38,083 nucleotides of DNA from Anaerostipes faecalis (GTDB lineage Bacteria; Bacillota; Clostridia; Lachnospirales; Lachnospiraceae): positions 1 to 38,083 of the forward strand of contig NZ_JABRXE010000015.1 of the NCBI RefSeq assembly GCF_018982945.1, written 5' to 3'. The position numbers and the translations under genes are program-made. Below are positions 15,960 through 22,848 of the stretch, piece after piece (the first letter of the stretch is position 1; each line of letters starts with the position of its first letter). The notes under the pieces were generated by a model. That model did not search any database and was not told the origin of the DNA. It saw nothing but the letters and a program-made list of their open reading frames with translations.

Positions 15960-16919
15960 ATGCTTTTGAAATGGATGAAGTTTCCCAACAAGAAAATGAC
16001 ATTTGAATCTTTTCTCTGCGGGATACCTGCAAGGGACTATATCAATCAATACACCCCTTATGACCAGCAGATAAAAGACGCTGCCGAAATGATACGAAAT
16101 GCAGAGTATGTTTTGATCGGGGCTGGAGCCGGAATGAGTACGGCTGCCGGAGCACAGTACGGCGGCAAGTTCTTTGAAGAGAACTTCGGAGAGTTTCAGA
16201 AAAAATATGGGAAAGGTCCGTACATGCAGGATATGTATTCTGCAGGCTTTTATCCGTTCCCAGATGAGGAAAGCTATTGGGGATACTGGTCGAAACAGGC
16301 ATTGCTCGCCGGAATAACTCTTAATGTAACACCACTTCATAGACTACTTTTGGAATCGTTATCTGACAAGAAGCTATTTGTATTAAGCACAAATGCAGAT
16401 GCACAGTTCGTAAAAGCAGGCCTGCCGGATGAAAAGATTTTCTGTACCCAGGGGGATTATTTTCATATCCAGTGTGGCAAAGGCTGTCATGATAAAACTT
16501 ATGATGCGGTTGAGCTGTTTTGCCAGATGGATCAGGCAAGAACTGACTGCAAGATTCCATCCTCCATGGTACCAAAGTGTCCTGTTTGTGGAGGACCTAT
16601 GGATATGAATCTCCGTAAGGATAACTTTTTTGTTCAGGATGTTGCCTGGTATGAGGCAGAAGAAAGATTTTCTAATTATTTGTCAGAAGCAATTAATAAG
16701 AAGTTGGTTCTTCTGGAACTGGGAGTAGGATTTAATACACCGACAATTATCCGGTTTCCGTTTGAAAAACTTGTAAGAGAACATGATAATATCAGTCTGA
16801 TAAGACTGAATCTTGACCAGGCAGTTGTACCGGAGAGTTTTGGAGAAAGAGCAGTAGGTATTAATGCGGATATGGCTGAGAGCATCAAAGATATCGTGAA
16901 GGAAGTGTTGGGTAAGTGA
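15960..16919 (+). CDS. Class M sirtuin (SirTM-like) protein ADP-ribosyltransferase
   Basis: The 319-residue Sir2 fold protein has the NAD+ site IGAGAGMSTAAGAQYGG (from residue 53), the STNADAQF segment (143-150) and a structural zinc site with CGKGC and CPVCGG (Cys172, 176, 207, 210). The N-terminal extension and substitutions match SirTM proteins, which ADP-ribosylate a lipoylated GcvH-like protein in Staphylococcus and Streptococcus; the partner macrodomain reverses it. That target (GcvH-L) and its ligase are not in this window, so the substrate here is open. The start is six bases after the macrodomain gene. ATG 15960 is used; TTG 15966 is spaced better from AGAAGG and is an alternative. 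Confidence 0.88.
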   Translation: MLLKWMKFPNKKMTFESFLCGIPARDYINQYTPYDQQIKDAAEMIRNAEYVLIGAGAGMSTAAGAQYGGKFFEENFGEFQKKYGKGPYMQDMYSAGFYPFPDEESYWGYWSKQALLAGITLNVTPLHRLLLESLSDKKLFVLSTNADAQFVKAGLPDEKIFCTQGDYFHIQCGKGCHDKTYDAVELFCQMDQARTDCKIPSSMVPKCPVCGGPMDMNLRKDNFFVQDVAWYEAEERFSNYLSEAINKKLVLLELGVGFNTPTIIRFPFEKLVREHDNISLIRLNLDQAVVPESFGERAVGINADMAESIKDIVKEVLGK

Positions 16920-16964
16920 TTATTCCGTCATACAGATTGAAATGACGTTGTTTTTTTAACCTGA

Positions 16965-17036
16965 CAAATTCCAGTGATACCTAGAGCAGAATTTGAAGAC
17001 TGGTTAAATTACAGAGAGAATATGGAGGCGAAATAA
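16965..17036 (+). pseudogene. C-terminal tail of an excisionase
   Basis: The frame reads QIPVIPRAEFEDWLNYRENM and stops at 17036, directly in front of the integrase start. Tails of this form (a wing with an IPR.EFE.WL pattern) end the small helix-turn-helix Xis proteins of Tn916-like and related elements. The rest of the gene is absent upstream. Confidence 0.55.
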
Positions 17037-17040
17037 TACA

Positions 17041-17222
17041 TGGCATCAATTAAAAAACGGGGAAACAAGTTTTGTGTGATCTATCATTACAATGACAGTG
17101 AGGGAAAACGCAGACAGAAATGGGAAACATATGACACGAAGGCAGAGGCAAAGAAAAGAGCGAAAGAGATTGAATATCGAGCGTTTTACAACCGATTTCT
17201 GGGCATCAATAGATTCCTTTAA
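17041..17222 (+). pseudogene. N-terminus of a tyrosine integrase, truncated
   Basis: The start MASIKKRGNKFCVIYHYNDS continues through KAEAKKRAKEIEYR. This is the arm-type DNA-binding N-terminal domain of phage/ICE integrases. After about 50 codons the frame enters unrelated sequence, which is the 3' end of a relaxase gene on the opposite strand, and stops at 17222. The core-binding and catalytic domains are missing, so it is inactive. Confidence 0.75.
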
Positions 17223-18695
17223 TTCTGATTTTTGAGATTTCAGTGCCTTCATTGACAACATCTTTCCGTCCGGATAGAACGCTTTTAACCAGTCGCGGGC
17301 TTCCTCATAGGATCTGATTTCTGAAGAATGCTCTTGCCGGAATTTCTTTTTATTTCGTGATTTTAGAAATTCTGCATACACTGATTTGGAAGCAAAATAC
17401 TGACCGGTGTAGTGGATCTGTGAGTTCAGCGTTTTCATTTTGGAAGTGAGTTCAGAAAGCTGATCCTGAGCATCTTCCATTTTTTCCTGAATATCTGAGG
17501 CCTGCTTTTCCAGATCATCTCTGGTGTCATAACCATGATCCTGGATAAAAATCAGGGTATTTGCCATTTGTTGGAGATTGCCGATTTTTACCTTCTGGAC
17601 ATAAGCCTGATTCTGCATAGCCTTTACATTTGTCTGGAGATCTGTCACGAGACGGAGCTCTGATTTTATGTAAAAGATGACAAATGGATCTGTATGATAA
17701 TCGGCTTTTGAAGCACTCTCCGATTTGTGTGTCCTTTCGTGAGAAAGATTTTTCCTGTTTTCATGATTCTGAAATACCTGTTCCAGAAAGTCTTTTCCAT
17801 AGTTGGTACCCAGAGATTCTGCAGAGATTCGTTTGTTTCGGTCCGGATGAAGATAACGATAACTTCCTCTTTTCTCGATGACAGAAATATTGTATCTGTC
17901 CAAAAGCAGCGACTGGAATTCATCAAAACTTCCGGACAGTTGGGAACATTCATCAATCGCATCCCGCAGAAACTGTTTCTGTGTCTGGAATACGGTGGAA
18001 GCCGGTTTAAGTCCGGCAGCACGGATTTTCTCATTCACTTTATCCAGTTCATCCTGCCCATGCGCCTTTGCCCAGTATTCTTCTTTAGTTATTTTTGCGG
18101 GAGCAGGAGAAAGAAGGTCAACTTGATGTAGTCCTTCCCGGTTGCACATATCCATGACTTCCTGTTTCAGATGATCCAGTAATTTGTTTGTGGAGCGGTG
18201 TTTATATCCGGCTTCCTGCTCATGGGGCTTGTCCATGTAGTCCTGTCGTTCAACTGCATATTTGCGGACACTGTTAATGACGATATGGGTATGAATGTTA
18301 CCGGATCCATTGTGTCCGTCCGTATGAGTGACTACCAGTGCCTGATAGCCGGGAAAGTTTTTTCGGGCATATTCCAGACACAGAGCTTGGGCCTTTTTGC
18401 CGGTAAGTCCACATTCTGTTGCATCTGCCGGGTCAAAACTGATGATGTAATGGTGGCTTTTGATATCTCCTCTTTTCTGATTTTTGTGAAAAAACTGATT
18501 AGTCTTCTCGCACTCTTTGTCAAAAGACATCGGATCACAATTCAGTCCATCCATATAAAATTCTTCCCGCAGGATCTTTCTGCCGGAATCATCCAGAACC
18601 GGTTTTCCTGTTTTTTCATTGTGTTGAAAAAGCAGATATTCCAGGGCATCAGAATAGTTCGCATTTCTGCTTTTAATGTGTTTGATTATGGCCAT
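17046..18695 (-). CDS. MOB-type relaxase, 3'-truncated by fusion to an integrase fragment
   Basis: The nicking enzyme of a mobilizable element has the HUH-type three-histidine motif THTDGHNGSGNIHTHIVINS (from residue 123), an upstream SHHYIISFDP segment and a long coiled-coil C-terminal half. The start at 18695 has AGGTG at a proper distance and overlaps mobC by 23 bases. Genuine sequence appears to end near the segment MLSMKALKSQKSEL (around 17215-17260). The last 40 or so residues, read antisense through the integrase fragment to 17046, are junction product. The nuclease domain is intact, so activity may remain if the oriT at 19160-19281 is real. Confidence 0.85.
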   Translation of the reverse strand: MAIIKHIKSRNANYSDALEYLLFQHNEKTGKPVLDDSGRKILREEFYMDGLNCDPMSFDKECEKTNQFFHKNQKRGDIKSHHYIISFDPADATECGLTGKKAQALCLEYARKNFPGYQALVVTHTDGHNGSGNIHTHIVINSVRKYAVERQDYMDKPHEQEAGYKHRSTNKLLDHLKQEVMDMCNREGLHQVDLLSPAPAKITKEEYWAKAHGQDELDKVNEKIRAAGLKPASTVFQTQKQFLRDAIDECSQLSGSFDEFQSLLLDRYNISVIEKRGSYRYLHPDRNKRISAESLGTNYGKDFLEQVFQNHENRKNLSHERTHKSESASKADYHTDPFVIFYIKSELRLVTDLQTNVKAMQNQAYVQKVKIGNLQQMANTLIFIQDHGYDTRDDLEKQASDIQEKMEDAQDQLSELTSKMKTLNSQIHYTGQYFASKSVYAEFLKSRNKKKFRQEHSSEIRSYEEARDWLKAFYPDGKMLSMKALKSQKSELKESIDAQKSVVKRSIFNLFRSFLCLCLRVICFPFLSAFSLTVIVMIDHTKLVSPFFN

Positions 18696-19059
18696 GCAAT
18701 TCACCTGCCATTCGTAATACTTCTTTTCTCAAAGAGAACAGCTCGGAAATACATTGCCGGATCCCATCCTTTATTTCCTCAGACCATTCTCCGCCGGTGT
18801 TAAAATACCTTGCAATCTGATTGAGATTCGATCCGATTTTACCGTATTCACTGACCAGCTTCCGAAGTTCATCCATGTCAGCTATCACCTCGATGGTGTT
18901 TGTAATTTCCTTTTCAAGAAGTAATTTTCTTAGATACTCTGATCTGGAAATCCCAAGAATAGATGCCCCCTGATCTAAAAGAGCCATCTCTGCATCAGTA
19001 AGTCGTACAGCTACAAAATGTGGATGTGTAACTTCTTTTCTTTTATTTCTTCTCTCCAT
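18673..19059 (-). CDS. mobC: MobC relaxosome accessory protein
   Basis: The 128-residue protein has a ribbon-helix-helix N-terminal part (VAVRLTDAEMALLDQGASIL and ISRSEYLRKLLL) and the MobC signature GKIGSNLNQIARYFNTGG. MobC binds oriT and helps the relaxase open the strands. The ATG at 19059 has GGGAGG immediately upstream; the earlier frame start at 19083 is not used. It forms an overlapping pair with the relaxase. Confidence 0.88.
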   Translation of the reverse strand: MERRNKRKEVTHPHFVAVRLTDAEMALLDQGASILGISRSEYLRKLLLEKEITNTIEVIADMDELRKLVSEYGKIGSNLNQIARYFNTGGEWSEEIKDGIRQCISELFSLRKEVLRMAGELHGHNQTH

Positions 19060-19159
19060 ATTCCTCCCTTCCAACGGAATCATTCATCACATTGTGATGC
19101 CAACATAGGTATAAATGGCTGCCCCTTCCATTTGTACCATTTTTGCTGCGACCACTTTT

Positions 19160-19281
19160 TCAGTGGAAGCCAAAAGACATCTGTGATGTCAAAAACGAGG
19201 GCATGGGGAAACGGAATCCCCATCAAATGAAAACCCGTAAGTGCAACAGTTGCCAAAATGGCACTACTGTTAAACACGGGT
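19160..19281. other. Candidate origin of transfer, hairpin-rich region upstream of mobC
   Basis: Upstream of mobC are three inverted repeats. GACATC/GATGTC brackets a loop near 19180. ATGGGGA/TCCCCAT lies at 19203-19223. A compound hairpin lies at 19233-19281, with arms ACCCGT (19233-19238) and ACGGGT (19276-19281) and inner arms AACAGT (19245-19250) and ACTGTT (19266-19271). Origins of transfer of mobilizable elements lie here and have such repeats. The nic site cannot be fixed from sequence alone. Confidence 0.5.
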
Positions 19282-19422
19282 GGATCTTGCTCTTAGAAAA
19301 AGAACCTCTCACTTATATGGGAAAAGAGAGCCCCTTATACAACATGGAAATGAAAAAACCTCGCTATGGAAGAAATATGATTTTGTTGATATAATCAGAA
19401 TATGATTCTGGAGGGTGAACAG

Positions 19423-19878
19423 ATGGGATTATTTTGGAAAAAAGGAAGATCTGACATAGACGCATGGGCAAAAGTCATGATACAGGGATATAAAAAGGGA
19501 ATGCCAATAGACAAAGCGGTTTTGGAGCAGGCAACCGATCAGAGTATCAGAAATGATTGCCGGATTATTAGAGAAAGTGTTCAGATTGTCATGCGTTCTT
19601 CTGATTATGAGGTTCGTGAAAAACGGAAAAAACTAATTGAAGGAAGATACCAGCACTTGAAGACACTGCTTCCTTTTGCAGATGCGGATCAGTTGAAATT
19701 ATATGATGAAGCAATGGATCAGATCGACTGTCTGAACCAACAGATTGAAAGCAGAAATGAAACACAGAAAGAAAATATAAGACAAAAAAGAAAGCAAAAG
19801 CAGGATGCATTCTGGGAAGTAACCAGTGTTTCCTATATGATGGATGAATTCAGCGATGCAAAGAAAAAGAAGAAATGA
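19423..19878 (+). CDS. Hypothetical charged coiled-coil protein
   Basis: The 151-residue protein starts MGLFWKKGRSDIDAWAKVMI and has a Lys/Glu/Gln-rich coiled-coil second half ending in a poly-lysine tail. The start at 19423 has GGAGGGTGA eight bases upstream; an earlier in-frame ATG at 19402 lies before that site. It is divergent from mobC across the oriT candidate and 21 bases ahead of the deformylase-like gene. It may be an accessory gene of the mobilizable element. I do not recognise the family. Confidence 0.6.
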   Translation: MGLFWKKGRSDIDAWAKVMIQGYKKGMPIDKAVLEQATDQSIRNDCRIIRESVQIVMRSSDYEVREKRKKLIEGRYQHLKTLLPFADADQLKLYDEAMDQIDCLNQQIESRNETQKENIRQKRKQKQDAFWEVTSVSYMMDEFSDAKKKKK

Positions 19879-19899
19879 TATGACGTGGAGGAATGATAG

Positions 19900-20310
19900 A
19901 TGGTAAAACCGATAATGAAAGACGTGTTCTTTCTGGGACAAAAATCAGAACCGGCGACAAAGGCAGATCTGCAGGTGGGAAAAGATTTGCAGGATACCTT
20001 ACAGGCAAATCGCGCCGGTTGTGTGGGTATGGCTGCGAATATGATTGGAGTGAAAAAGCGAGTCATTATTGTGAATATGGGATTCGTAGATATCGTAATG
20101 TTTAATCCGGTACTGCTGAGTAAGGATACTCCGTATGAAACGGAAGAAGGCTGCCTCTCCCTTACCGGCGTGAGAAAAACCACAAGATATGAAAATATCG
20201 AAGTGGAATATTATGATATGAACTGGAAAAAGCAGCGGCAGAAACTGAGCGGCTGGCCGGCACAGATCTGCCAGCATGAGCTGGATCATCTGGAAGGGAT
20301 TTTGATTTAA
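19900..20310 (+). CDS. Peptide deformylase-like protein
   Basis: The 136-residue protein has motif II EGCLS (Cys85) and motif III QICQHELDHLEG (His126, Glu127, His130), the metal ligands and catalytic glutamate of peptide deformylase, which removes the formyl group from nascent chains. Motif I is altered: residues 41-48 read CVGMAANM where active enzymes have G-V-G-L-A-A-x-Q, so the conserved glutamine is replaced by methionine. The protein is shorter than housekeeping enzymes (about 150-170). It could be a second deformylase with altered specificity. Its position in a mobile region argues that it is not the sole copy. Confidence 0.8.
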   Translation: MVKPIMKDVFFLGQKSEPATKADLQVGKDLQDTLQANRAGCVGMAANMIGVKKRVIIVNMGFVDIVMFNPVLLSKDTPYETEEGCLSLTGVRKTTRYENIEVEYYDMNWKKQRQKLSGWPAQICQHELDHLEGILI

Positions 20311-20341
20311 GAAATTTTTGAAATAACAGGAGTGACTGCTT

Positions 20342-20614
20342 ATGGCATCGGAACGAACGGACGAATTATACAAGGTTTTGCTGGACAGAGGATATCCAAA
20401 AGAGTTCTGTGCGGAAATAGCCTATAAAAATATGAATACAGATTATACTGCCACCCGGATGCTTGGCTATTTGTATCGGGTAAGTAATCCACGAATCGAG
20501 GATCTGGTAGATGAAATGCTTGCAATCTTAAGTGACAGAGATGCAATCATACAGAAAAAAGAGATGGAACATGCCCAGGCGGTGATCAATGAGATTTACA
20601 GAAATGGGCTGTAA
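20342..20614 (+). CDS. Hypothetical protein, probably cotranscribed with the deformylase-like gene
   Basis: The 90-residue acidic helical protein, beginning MASERTDELYKVLLDRGYPK, lies 31 bases behind the deformylase-like gene and has AACAGGAG as ribosome binding site. The pattern of short helices around YTATRMLGYLYRV suggests a small all-helical domain. No catalytic motif is visible and I do not recognise it. The bases between 20615 and 20841 carry only broken frames. Confidence 0.6.
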   Translation: MASERTDELYKVLLDRGYPKEFCAEIAYKNMNTDYTATRMLGYLYRVSNPRIEDLVDEMLAILSDRDAIIQKKEMEHAQAVINEIYRNGL

Positions 20615-20841
20615 AGAATAAGTAAACAACAATGGAATGCGAAATGGTTAGAACCTTTGAAACTGGAGTATGGTATAAACAGTGAAGGTGAAGCAGAGGT
20701 GCCAATAGCTTTGGCCTAAATGAAAAAGACCTGGAGGCTGCAGTCAATTTTATGACTGAATTACAGTCATAAGAAAATGATAGAGAAACAGAGAGAGCAG
20801 AAATTAAGAAGGAGAAGATTTGAAGTTAAAGGAGTGTTGAT

Positions 20842-21192
20842 ATGACAAACAATAAAATATATAAGATGTCCTTTTCAAAGGTTTATCCTCTTCTTATTGC
20901 AAAGGCTGAGAAAAAGGGACAAACAAGAGATGAAATAGATGAGATTACCTGTTGGTTAACGGGATATAATAAAGAGCAGATAGCAGATTTTTTGGTAAAT
21001 GACGTTGAATATGGAGAGTTCTTTTTGAAAGCTCCACAACTTAATCCTGATCGGAAAATGATTACAGGAAAAATCTGTGGTATTCGTGTAGAAGAAATCG
21101 AAGAACCGCTGATGCAGGAAATACGCTATCTTGATAAATTAGTCGATGAGCTGGCAAGAGGAAAAACGTTGGAGAAAATATTGAGAAAATAA
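20842..21192 (+). CDS. DUF2200-family protein
   Basis: The 116-residue protein matches DUF2200 in its whole length and in the segments KIYKMSFSKVYPLLIAKAEK, ITCWLTGYN and KICGIRVEEIEEPLMQEIRY. The function of the family is unknown. AAAGGAG precedes the ATG. It is followed four bases later by another small accessory gene, probably on the same transcript. Confidence 0.85.
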   Translation: MTNNKIYKMSFSKVYPLLIAKAEKKGQTRDEIDEITCWLTGYNKEQIADFLVNDVEYGEFFLKAPQLNPDRKMITGKICGIRVEEIEEPLMQEIRYLDKLVDELARGKTLEKILRK

Positions 21193-21216
21193 CAAATGCT
21201 TTGTGGAGGTTTTGTT

Positions 21217-21618
21217 GTGTGGACATGCCCTAAATGTAGAAGAGAATTTAAAAGAACAAACCAAGGACACTATTGTGGTAAGGCTCCCGAAAGTGTTGAT
21301 GAATATGTAAAATTACAGATTCCAGAAGCGAGAACATATGTTGTGGAATTAAGAAATTTAATTCGGCATTGTGTTCCTGAAGTAAGAGAACGAATAGCTT
21401 GGAGTATGCCATTGTTTGAAAAAGACAAGCATACGATATCTTTAGCTGCCTGCAAAAAACACATTAGTCTGTATGTGGATATGGAGATTATTGAAATACT
21501 TAAACCACAATTAAGCGAATTTGTAATAAAGAAAAATGCGATTTATATCCCATACGACAAAGAACTGCCAATAAAGACAATTGAAAATGTGGTAAGACAA
21601 AGTTTTGATACAAAGTGA
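21217..21618 (+). CDS. DUF1801/YdhG-like protein with a zinc ribbon-like N-terminus
   Basis: The 133-residue protein begins with a small Cys motif (WTCPKCRREFKRTNQGHYCG), then the DUF1801 fold with IAWSMPLFEKDKHTISLAAC and ISLYVDME. Relatives are called iron chaperone-like or YdhG proteins, without firm function. The GTG at 21217 is spaced seven bases from GGAGG (21204-21208) and is preferred over the ATG at 21196, which lies upstream of that site. Confidence 0.8.
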   Translation: MWTCPKCRREFKRTNQGHYCGKAPESVDEYVKLQIPEARTYVVELRNLIRHCVPEVRERIAWSMPLFEKDKHTISLAACKKHISLYVDMEIIEILKPQLSEFVIKKNAIYIPYDKELPIKTIENVVRQSFDTK

Positions 21619-21689
21619 AAAATTGAATTTGTCTAAATAAGTTAATCCTGCCATATGGCTTGATTATAAATGCAAAGATAAAAACGCAA

Positions 21690-21773
21690 TGTACACCTAA
21701 AAATGTACTAGAGCTGGTAGGTAGCCCAGCCGTCCTATTTCTAATAGGGTAAGTAACCTGCCCCTCCGGGTTG
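21690..21773 (+). ncRNA. yjdF-motif leader RNA (azaaromatic-sensing riboswitch), candidate
   Basis: This leader lies 38 bases ahead of a yjdF gene and folds into successive hairpins: GTACA/TGTAC (21691-21708), GCTGG/CCAGC (21713-21730), CCTATT/AATAGG (21734-21748) and AACC/GGTT closing a C-rich loop (21755-21772). yjdF RNAs are found almost only upstream of this gene and bind azaaromatic compounds. Identification rests on gene context and structure. I did not check the consensus base by base. Confidence 0.65.
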
Positions 21774-21811
21774 TCCATTCTTTGTTAAACTATTATTTAG
21801 GAGGGATTCTT

Positions 21812-22228
21812 ATGGACAAAGTAAGTGGAAAGCTGACAGTATATTTTGAAGAACCATTTTGGGTAGGAATATTTGAACGTATCGAAAATGGTAAATTATC
21901 TGTGGCAAAAGTGACTTTTGGTGCAGAGCCAAAAGATTACGAAGTACAGGAATATGTTCAAAAATACTATTTCAGTTTGAAATTCAGTCCGGCTGTTGAT
22001 ACTGTTGCAAAGGATATAAAAAGAAATCCGAAAAGGATGCAGCGTGAAGCGAAAAAGCAGATGCAGGAAATAGGCATTGGCACAAAATCGCAACAGGCCT
22101 TGAAATTACAACAGGAACAGAACAAGCAAGAGCGCAAGGTAAGAAGCCAAGAGAAAAAAGAAGCGGAAAAACTGCGAATGTTTGAACTGAAACAGCAAAA
22201 GAAGAGAAAAAAGCATAAGGGGCATTAA
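21812..22228 (+). CDS. yjdF: YjdF family protein (DUF2992)
   Basis: The 138-residue protein begins SGKLTVYFEEPFWVGIFER and contains VAKVTFGAEPKDYEVQ, FSPAV and KRNPKRMQREAKKQMQ, followed by a very basic Lys/Gln-rich coiled tail, all typical of YjdF. Its role is unknown; it is linked to azaaromatic toxicity through its riboswitch. The ATG at 21812 has GGAGGG upstream, and the in-frame start at 21782 is inside the leader RNA. A terminator hairpin overlaps its last codons. Confidence 0.9.
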   Translation: MDKVSGKLTVYFEEPFWVGIFERIENGKLSVAKVTFGAEPKDYEVQEYVQKYYFSLKFSPAVDTVAKDIKRNPKRMQREAKKQMQEIGIGTKSQQALKLQQEQNKQERKVRSQEKKEAEKLRMFELKQQKKRKKHKGH

Positions 22229-22245
22229 TGTCCCTTGGGCTTTTT
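22217..22245 (+). terminator. Terminator overlapping the end of yjdF
   Basis: AAGGG at 22217-22221 pairs with CCCTT at 22232-22236, and a T5 run follows at 22241-22245. The stem is short but rightly placed at the end of the transcript. Confidence 0.55.
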
Positions 22246-22304
22246 GCTCAAATCGGAATTTATCAGAAAATGAGGAATAGTTGAAATGGAGGCGCTATAA
22301 TAAC

Positions 22305-22628
22305 ATGAAGATTGAAGGGAACCAGAAAGAACTGGATGCAATGGTAGAATTTCATAAGGGAAACCGTGTCGAGGGGCTGAGACTGCAAGAAGAATTTGCA
22401 GCGGAATTTCGTAAGGAGTATAAAGACAAAGATCACTGTCCTTGCCTGAAAGCCTGTCGTTATCACGGAAACTGTAAGGAATGTGTAGCAATCCACAGAG
22501 CGCATCAGGAACATGTTCCTAATTGTATGCGACCATTGATTAATAAAAAATTGAAATTGATGTCAGAATTAACAGAGCATACCTTGGCAAATGAAATAGA
22601 AGCTCCACATGAGATTTTAAGAAAATAG
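22305..22628 (+). CDS. Small Cys-rich protein, DUF6485-like
   Basis: The 107-residue protein has a central Cys/His cluster, CPCLKACRYHGNCKECVAIH followed by PNC, which should bind a metal. It resembles small Lachnospiraceae proteins that are often mis-annotated as LPS biosynthesis proteins. The ATG at 22305 lies 13 bases after GGAGG; a TTG at 22281 would begin before that site. The role is unknown. Confidence 0.65.
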   Translation: MKIEGNQKELDAMVEFHKGNRVEGLRLQEEFAAEFRKEYKDKDHCPCLKACRYHGNCKECVAIHRAHQEHVPNCMRPLINKKLKLMSELTEHTLANEIEAPHEILRK

Positions 22629-22778
22629 GCAAGTCAAATTCAAGTTTGTAAAGCTGGCGTAAGAAATTGGAAGTTATCGTTGAATCAGCTTTGTAGAGGA
22701 TAAACAGATTGACAAGATAGAGATTTCCTACTAGAATATTGTTTGAAAAATAAATAAAAGTCCGTCAGACTATAATAA

Positions 22779-22835
22779 GACTATAGGGTTTACACTGTTT
22801 CTGATATAAACAGCTAGGCCGTATAGTCTTTTTTT
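22779..22835 (+). ncRNA. Guanidine-IV (mepA-motif) riboswitch, transcriptional
   Basis: The fold is a closing stem GACTATA (22779-22785) with TATAGTC (22822-22828), then a T7 run. Inside, GGGTTTACA and CTAGGCCG form a conserved-looking internal loop around the hairpin CTGTTT/AAACAG. This arrangement and the GGGTTTACA...GCTAGG...CCG sequence match my memory of the mepA motif, which controls MATE exporters in Clostridia and turns them on with guanidine. A second GACTATA at 22768-22774 overlaps a TATAAT (22771-22776) that may be the promoter -10. Ligand binding is inferred from the family. Confidence 0.72.
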
Positions 22836-22848
22836 ATGGAGGAATCGA

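Noticed and set aside
17046-17215. C-terminal 40-60 residues of the long relaxase reading frame
   Set aside because: This part is antisense to the integrase fragment and hydrophobic, unlike relaxase tails. It is a product of the junction.
18198-18803. 201-codon plus-strand frame opposite the relaxase and mobC
   Set aside because: It is antisense to two overlapping genes with family motifs and has no ribosome binding site.
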